DNA from: an uncultured Oscillospiraceae bacterium
GTDB taxonomy: Bacteria; Bacillota; Clostridia; Oscillospirales; Acutalibacteraceae
Direction of reading: 5' to 3'
NCBI GenBank assembly: GCA_900552285.1
Contig: URYV01000040.1
Coordinates: 1-11,214 of the forward strand
Length of the DNA: 11,214 nucleotides
Of this stretch, positions 7,013 through 11,214 are shown piece after piece. The position numbers and the translations under genes were made by a program. Within the stretch, counting starts at the first letter, position 1; the number at the start of each line of letters is the position of its first letter. The notes under the pieces were generated by a model. It saw only the letters and a program-made list of their open reading frames with translations. It searched no databases and had not been told where the DNA came from.

Positions 7013-8193
7013 GTGTCAGAGGGGAAATTCATGTCAATTTTTTGATTTTCGCCGATATTTTGCTCACAAAGAAATTTAACCGTCAATTCGGCGCCCTCAC
7101 CGTCATAATTCACCTCGTCGGTGCGGGAGAAAATTTCGCTTTGCCCCGCCATTTCGGCAATAATGCCGTCGGCCGTGCTTTTTGCCTCCGAAAGCGCCTG
7201 CTCCTCGTTTCTCAAAAATGTCTGCTCGGCCGTTTCGAAAACCTCGGTTTTGTAAACTCCCACCGGAAGCTTTTCCCCGAAAACCGTCAGCGGAACATAC
7301 TCGGTCTGCTTTTCGAAATTCTCAAAGCCGTAGGAAAAATAAAGCGGAATGTCCGCACCGAAAAAGTGAATAAGACGTTTTGTCTTTTTCCGACCCGTTT
7401 TGACCGTAACGGTTTTTTCGAAATTTTCCCTGACCCGCACCGTGCTGCTCACCTGAGCCTTGACAACACCCTCGGCCGCTCTGAACACGGTGGTGCCGTC
7501 CTTATATGTAACTATTCCGCTGATAAGCACCTGTCCCTTGGTCACCGCCTCGCCGGGCTTTACAAGCGCCTCTCCCGAGCTTGCCAGAATTTCGGTTATT
7601 ACCCCGTCGCAAAGGGCCGTTATGTTTTGCGGCTCGGCCGTTTTTTTGTCGGGGGGAGCCACCCGCTCCTTCACGTCCACATAAAGGGTGGTTCCCATGG
7701 GGTTTATCGACATCCATGAAAGCTCGGGATGATTTAAAATTATAAGCTGGGCGGTGTTTTCCTCGTCTATGCCGTCCACACGGGTTCCCTCTTTTATGCC
7801 GGCCTCAAAAAGCATGGCCTGCACGTCGCTTTGCGACAGCGTTTTGTTTCCCGACACCTTAATGCTCCACACCGAGCCCGAAAGAAACCAAAGCAGCAGG
7901 AAAAAAACCGCCGCCCCGGTCGGCAGACCGAAGCGTCGGCGGTATTTCCTAAGCAAAAAAGGTAATCCGTGTTTTTCGACCACCCGCATTTTGACTCCCG
8001 TTCTTTTGGCCGCCGAACGGAGATTTTTATATTCGCTTATGCCGCAGCAAAAAGCCATGCCTTCCCCTTCGGGTCTCACCTGCCATATATCCCTGTCGGC
8101 GGTGGCGCAGAGATTTAAAAACCTTTCGGGAAATCCGCCATTTATCCCGACCTTTATATAGCCCTTAATATACGAAAGAATTTTTAAAAGCAT
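7009..8193 (-). CDS. yqfD: Sporulation protein YqfD
   Basis: YqfD is a membrane protein conserved in endospore formers, made in the mother cell under sigma-E in Bacillus subtilis. Its exact function is not settled. The 394-residue protein has a basic cytosolic N-terminal region (1-88, ending RKYRRRF). One clear transmembrane helix follows (about 91-110). After it come an FtsQ/POTRA-like segment (about 112-176, KVSGNKTLSQSDVQAML) and a barrel-sandwich-like segment (about 195-228, CDGVITEIL then VKPGEAVTKGQVLISG). The C-terminal domain would lie outside the membrane. ATG is preceded by AGGAG at 6-7 nt; this SD overlaps the TAG stop of yqfC, so the pair is coupled. yqfC-yqfD-phoH is the order in Bacillus too. 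The length is typical of the family. Confidence 0.93.
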   Translation of the reverse strand: MLLKILSYIKGYIKVGINGGFPERFLNLCATADRDIWQVRPEGEGMAFCCGISEYKNLRSAAKRTGVKMRVVEKHGLPFLLRKYRRRFGLPTGAAVFFLLLWFLSGSVWSIKVSGNKTLSQSDVQAMLFEAGIKEGTRVDGIDEENTAQLIILNHPELSWMSINPMGTTLYVDVKERVAPPDKKTAEPQNITALCDGVITEILASSGEALVKPGEAVTKGQVLISGIVTYKDGTTVFRAAEGVVKAQVSSTVRVRENFEKTVTVKTGRKKTKRLIHFFGADIPLYFSYGFENFEKQTEYVPLTVFGEKLPVGVYKTEVFETAEQTFLRNEEQALSEAKSTADGIIAEMAGQSEIFSRTDEVNYDGEGAELTVKFLCEQNIGENQKIDMNFPSDT

Positions 8194-8202
8194 AAAGGTC
8201 TC

Positions 8203-8463
8203 CTATTCAAACTCCACCGACGAAAAAATCCCGCATATTTCGGCGCGGTTTCTTTCAAACTCGGTTATGGTAAGCCCACGCCCCTTAAACACGGTTATTT
8301 TTGAGCCGGTGTCAAAGCGTATTATGTCGGAGCCGTATTCGATAACGCCGCGGCACCCGTCCACCACGCCGCGGTTGTCGGAAAAAATTTCTACGCATGA
8401 TTTCTCGGTCAAGCTTTCGGCGGCCGATTTAAGCGCACCCTTAAAGCCCTTTTTCTTTTCCAT
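8203..8463 (-). CDS. yqfC: YabP/YqfC family sporulation protein
   Basis: This 86-residue protein matches the YabP/YqfC family, small beta-rich proteins needed for or produced during endospore formation. The core pattern is visible: VVDGCRGVIEYGSDIIRF (33-50) and ITVFKGRGLTI (56-66), with a basic N-terminus (MEKKKGFKGALK). There is no membrane segment. Its partner yqfD begins 9 bp downstream, supporting YqfC rather than YabP, which pairs with YabQ. The ATG has GGCGGTGAT upstream, one mismatch from an extended SD. A candidate sigma-E promoter lies just upstream, so expression in the mother cell is likely. Confidence 0.92.
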   Translation of the reverse strand: MEKKKGFKGALKSAAESLTEKSCVEIFSDNRGVVDGCRGVIEYGSDIIRFDTGSKITVFKGRGLTITEFERNRAEICGIFSSVEFE

Positions 8464-8490
8464 TTCATCACCGCCAATATATTTTGATAT

Positions 8491-8517
8491 AATATATGCA
8501 AAACGGCGGAAATTTAT
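8491..8517 (-). promoter_or_regulatory. Candidate sigma-E (mother-cell) promoter for yqfC-yqfD
   Basis: On the minus strand ATA (8515-8517) is followed after 16 nt by CATATATT (8491-8498), close to the sigma-E pattern ATA, 16-18 nt, CATACANT. The start point would be about 20 nt before the yqfC ATG. The -35 overlaps the stop codon of the upstream ATPase gene. No good sigma-A pair is visible in this AT-rich stretch. Bacillus yqfC is sigma-E dependent, which fits, but AT-rich DNA makes chance matches common. Confidence 0.42.
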
Positions 8518-9617
8518 TTTAATCGGCTTTTTATGTCTCCGAAAATACTGTCGCCCATAGCGGTCTGTTTTGTAAAATCCATGGCCTCGACATACCGTTT
8601 TTCTATTTGGTCGTGAACCGCCTTTGCCTGTGCCAAAATTGCCGATGCCGATTTAAGCAGCTCGGCAGACGCCCTTTTGTTAAAGCGCAGTCTTGAAGAA
8701 AATCGTCCGAGCTCGGCTGTGTTTTCAAACCTTTTTGCATGAATTATTTTGTTGTCGGTGTCTATTTTTATTCCGGGAGCGGCGGTGCAGAAAGCGATGT
8801 CCTTTTCGGGGATGAGAACATGGTCGATTTTTCTTGATGGATTAAGGGCGCAGGGGCAAATCACCGCATCAAGCCCGAGACGGCGCACCCTCGCCTCGAT
8901 AACCGACATGATGACCGACGACGCTCCGCCGAAAGCGTCCTCGATGACAACGACCCGTCGGCACAGCTTTTGGGGAGTCTTTGAAAATGTGACAAGCCCT
9001 TTTGGCGTTATGCCCGAAAGAAAGGCTTTTCTTTGTTTTCCCTCTCCCTCGATTTTTTTACCGAGGAATTTATCGCACAGCCGTTCGGCAAATTTTGCGG
9101 CCTTGTCAAAATCCACGCAGGCACAATCCGCCGAAAAGCTGTCGTCGGCAAGACTTCCCGCAGCCCTTATAAATCTCGACGCCTTTTTGTGCAGTCTCGC
9201 GCAGGCCTTGTAAAGCTCGGTAAGCTCCTTTCGGCTTTTGCCGAGCTTTTCACAGTCAAAGCAGTCGCCAAGCGCAACCACCCGCTCACATACTCCGGGA
9301 TAAATCGGATCCATAACATGGGGCGCCGTTCCGTCGGCAATTCCCGAACGCGCCTTCAAAAATCTCACGGCGTCGAGTGAATCGGGATCGGAAGAGCAAT
9401 AAAAAAGCTCGGGAACCTCGCCCTTGCCGTAAAGCTTTTCCGAAAGGCGTTTCATAAGGGTGGATTTTCCCGTTCCGGGGCCTCCCTTAAGTATGTAAAA
9501 GGAATCCTTTTCGGGATCGTAAAGAGAGTCGAAGCAGGAGAAAAAGCCCTCGGCTGAATTTGCACCGGCAAAAAATTCCGGCGAAAATTCCCTTATCTTT
9601 TCAAATTTTTCAAGCAT
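8514..9617 (-). CDS. PRK06851-family P-loop ATPase, function unknown
   Basis: I recognise this 367-residue protein as a member of the Firmicutes PRK06851 family of double P-loop ATPases, which has no established function. Residue numbers here count from the ATG at 9617. The first repeat has FFAGANSAEGFFSCFD (15-30), Walker A KGGPGTGKST (44-53), FYCSSDPDSLDAV (72-84) and DGTAPHVMDP (95-104), all family hallmarks. The second repeat has ITPKG (203-207), a degenerate P-loop IEDAFGGASS (225-234, with no GKS/T), and CPCALNPSRKIDHVLIPE (254-271), mirroring the SSDPDSLD block. There is no signal peptide or membrane segment, so it should be cytosolic. The ATG is chosen because GGGGTG lies 6 nt upstream; a GTG at 9626 is that SD itself. 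The SD sits in the stem of the upstream terminator. The neighbours are a phosphate transporter and yqfC, and neither suggests a substrate. Confidence 0.8.
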   Translation of the reverse strand: MLEKFEKIREFSPEFFAGANSAEGFFSCFDSLYDPEKDSFYILKGGPGTGKSTLMKRLSEKLYGKGEVPELFYCSSDPDSLDAVRFLKARSGIADGTAPHVMDPIYPGVCERVVALGDCFDCEKLGKSRKELTELYKACARLHKKASRFIRAAGSLADDSFSADCACVDFDKAAKFAERLCDKFLGKKIEGEGKQRKAFLSGITPKGLVTFSKTPQKLCRRVVVIEDAFGGASSVIMSVIEARVRRLGLDAVICPCALNPSRKIDHVLIPEKDIAFCTAAPGIKIDTDNKIIHAKRFENTAELGRFSSRLRFNKRASAELLKSASAILAQAKAVHDQIEKRYVEAMDFTKQTAMGDSIFGDIKSRLK

Positions 9618-9661
9618 AAAAAACACCCCTGAACAGTTTTGATAACATACTATTCAGGGGT
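9618..9661 (-). terminator. Rho-independent terminator of the Na/Pi cotransporter gene, overlapping the next RBS
   Basis: In minus-strand RNA, 9649-9661 pairs with 9625-9637 as a 13-bp stem (one U-G wobble) around an 11-nt loop, followed by G and six U residues. The U tract ends exactly at the ATG of the next gene. The 3' arm together with the following G supplies that gene's only visible SD (GGGGTG, 9624-9629). Confidence 0.85.
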
Positions 9662-9685
9662 TTATTCTTTTGTTACCGAAGCAAA

Positions 9686-11191
9686 TCAGCCGCCGATGGA
9701 ATACTTCTCGGCATAGGCATTGAATTTTTTGACAAACTCGCCGTTTTCCTCGTTTCGCATTTTTTTGAGGAATTTATGGGAATCAAGCTTTGACGATTTA
9801 AGCTGCAGGGTGTAGACCGCGATGTTTGAGCAATGGTCGGAGACCCTTTCGAAATTGGTCAGAAGGTCGGAAAACACAAAGCCCATCTGTATGGTACATT
9901 CGCCCCTTTGCAGGCGGTCGACATGACGCTCCATCATTTCCTTTTTAAGCTTGTCTATAACCTGCTCAAGCGGCTCGACGTCGCTTGCAAGCTCCTCGCT
10001 GTCCTTTACAAAGGAGTCTACGGTTATGCCCAAAGTCTCTCTGACGGCCGAAACGATAAGCCGCAAATCCTCCTTGGCAGGGACCGAAAACACGATTTTT
10101 TTATCCTTTATTTCCTGCGCCGCCTCGCTTATATTGCGGGCGTGGTCGCTGATTCTTTCAAGATCTCCGATGGTGTGAAGCAGACGGGAGACCGAATGGG
10201 ACTCGCTGTCCGAAAGCTCGCCTCTCGACAGTCTGACAAGATAGGTGCCGAGCTTGTCCTCATATTTATCGGTCAGCTTTTCGAGAGCCCGTATGTGCTC
10301 GACCTTTTCCTCGTCGTAAACCTCAATAACCTCCAAAGCCTCGGTCATGGCCGTTCGGGTATACTCGGCCATTTCGTTGGTCAGCCTGTGACATTCCGAA
10401 ACTGCAAGGGCCGAATTTTGGAAAAGGCGCTCGTCGAGAAACACCGTGTGGGTGTTTTTGTCGCCGCTTTTGACCGTCTTTTCGCAAAGCTTTATCATAG
10501 GATTCTTAAAGGGTACAAAAGCAACGGTGTTTACAAGGTTGAAAACGGTGTGAACCACCGCAACGCCGATCATGGAAATGGGGTCGGCAAAAATGTTCGG
10601 AGAAAAGGCCATGGCAATATACATCAAAATGATACATACTATTCCGCCGATGGCATTGGTGTAGATGTGCATGGCAACCACCCGTTTTGCGTCGCGGCTG
10701 GTTCCGATGCTGGAAAGCAGCGCCGTCATGCAGGTTCCGATGTTGGCGCCGAGCACGAGCGGAATTGCGATCTGATAGGTTATGGGAGAGCCGGTTGCGG
10801 CGGCGGCAAGGGTCATTGCCTGAACAATGGCTACGGTGGCGGCCGACGACTGAATAACGCCGGTAAACACTGTTGACACAAGGAAGGCAAGCATGGGGCT
10901 TGTGAAGGCGGTGAGCATGCTTTGGAAGGCCGGGTCCTGTCTGAACCGCTCCATGGAGCCGCTCATCATGTCCATTCCCGTCATGAGAACGGCAAAGCCG
11001 ATGAGTATAAGACCGAGATTGCGTTTTCTTTCCCTTTTTGCAAACATTCGGAGTATAACTCCCACAAGGGCAAGTATGGGAGCAAAGGTCATGGGCTTTA
11101 AAAGGGTCAGGAAGAAATTGTCGCCCTGTATTCCCGTCAGCGTCAGTATCCAAGAGGTGAGCGTGGTTCCGACGTGGGAGCCCATTATCAT
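9686..11191 (-). CDS. Na+/phosphate cotransporter family protein with C-terminal PhoU-like domain (5' end missing)
   Basis: The 501 residues match the Na/Pi cotransporter (NptA/YjbB-like) family, inner-membrane carriers of inorganic phosphate. The fragment opens in the end of the first Na_Pi_cotrans repeat (MIMGSHVGTTLTSWIL, 1-16). The second repeat has the hallmark QSSAAT at 114-119 and GANIGT at 148-153, among several hydrophobic segments up to about 228. From about 250 on it is a cytosolic helical PhoU-like domain with two metal-site motifs, DLERISDHARN (343-353) and NFERVSDHCSN (446-456). The first QSSSAT repeat must lie upstream. The ATG at 11191 has no SD, and the sequence before it is still family-like (AAFG), so this is not the true start. 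An in-frame TAA at 11204-11206 then appears, which one missing base would explain. The gene ends 24 bp before its terminator. Confidence 0.88.
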   Translation of the reverse strand: MIMGSHVGTTLTSWILTLTGIQGDNFFLTLLKPMTFAPILALVGVILRMFAKRERKRNLGLILIGFAVLMTGMDMMSGSMERFRQDPAFQSMLTAFTSPMLAFLVSTVFTGVIQSSAATVAIVQAMTLAAAATGSPITYQIAIPLVLGANIGTCMTALLSSIGTSRDAKRVVAMHIYTNAIGGIVCIILMYIAMAFSPNIFADPISMIGVAVVHTVFNLVNTVAFVPFKNPMIKLCEKTVKSGDKNTHTVFLDERLFQNSALAVSECHRLTNEMAEYTRTAMTEALEVIEVYDEEKVEHIRALEKLTDKYEDKLGTYLVRLSRGELSDSESHSVSRLLHTIGDLERISDHARNISEAAQEIKDKKIVFSVPAKEDLRLIVSAVRETLGITVDSFVKDSEELASDVEPLEQVIDKLKKEMMERHVDRLQRGECTIQMGFVFSDLLTNFERVSDHCSNIAVYTLQLKSSKLDSHKFLKKMRNEENGEFVKKFNAYAEKYSIGG

Positions 11192-11214
11192 GCCGAAGGC
11201 TGCTTATCATTCAA

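Noticed and set aside
6928..7719. A 263-codon plus-strand open frame across the phoH/yqfD gap
   Set aside because: Antisense to yqfD, starts in the phoH leader and has no homology-like features. The gap itself is explained by the phoH promoter and leader.
9833..10876. A 347-codon plus-strand open frame antisense to the Na/Pi cotransporter
   Set aside because: Low-complexity Gly/Asn/His-rich translation with no recognisable domain, fully inside a well-supported gene on the other strand.
10506..11210. A 234-codon minus-strand frame at the right edge
   Set aside because: His/Arg/Cys-rich translation in the wrong frame of the Na/Pi cotransporter; a shadow of the real frame.

Overview
The window looks like a chromosomal segment of an endospore-forming Clostridia species (Firmicutes). 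The grounds are the yqfC-yqfD-phoH-ybeY-era-yqzL-recO gene order known from Bacillus and Clostridia, an AddA-type recombination nuclease, mutS2, strong Shine-Dalgarno (SD) sites, and sigma-A-like and sigma-E-like promoters. No rRNA, tRNA, CRISPR array, insertion sequence or prophage gene was seen. No stretch over 300 bases lacks a gene.

Layout. Positions 2-397 (+ strand) hold the 3' end of addA. It converges on the minus-strand block and shares a bidirectional terminator with nadE at 401-434. Everything else is on the minus strand. Read in the direction of transcription, from the right edge leftwards, the order is: a Na/Pi cotransporter with PhoU-like repeats (9686-11191, running off the edge, apparent frameshift); a terminator (9618-9661); a PRK06851-family P-loop ATPase of unknown function (8514-9617); a candidate sigma-E promoter; yqfC-yqfD (sporulation); a strong sigma-A-type promoter (6983-7012); then phoH, ybeY, era, a small yqzL-like gene, recO, mutS2 and nadE.

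How the genes work together. The phoH-ybeY-era group joins RNA and ribosome maturation functions: a PhoH ATPase, the YbeY endoribonuclease and the Era 30S-assembly GTPase. RecO and MutS2 add recombination, repair and ribosome-collision functions. NadE finishes NAD synthesis and probably also has its own promoter. Genes are tightly packed: two SD sites overlap the preceding stop codon (recO/mutS2 and yqfC/yqfD), and recO starts inside yqzL. Four of the seven genes from phoH to nadE start with GTG or TTG.

This is mostly a core region. The items most worth a second look are: the PRK06851-family gene, whose SD lies inside the upstream terminator hairpin and whose second P-loop is degenerate; the unlabelled yqzL-like small gene overlapping recO; the absence of pgpH, dgkA and cdd from an otherwise conserved cluster; and the apparent one-base frameshift in the cotransporter at the right edge. 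No convincing new multi-gene system was found.
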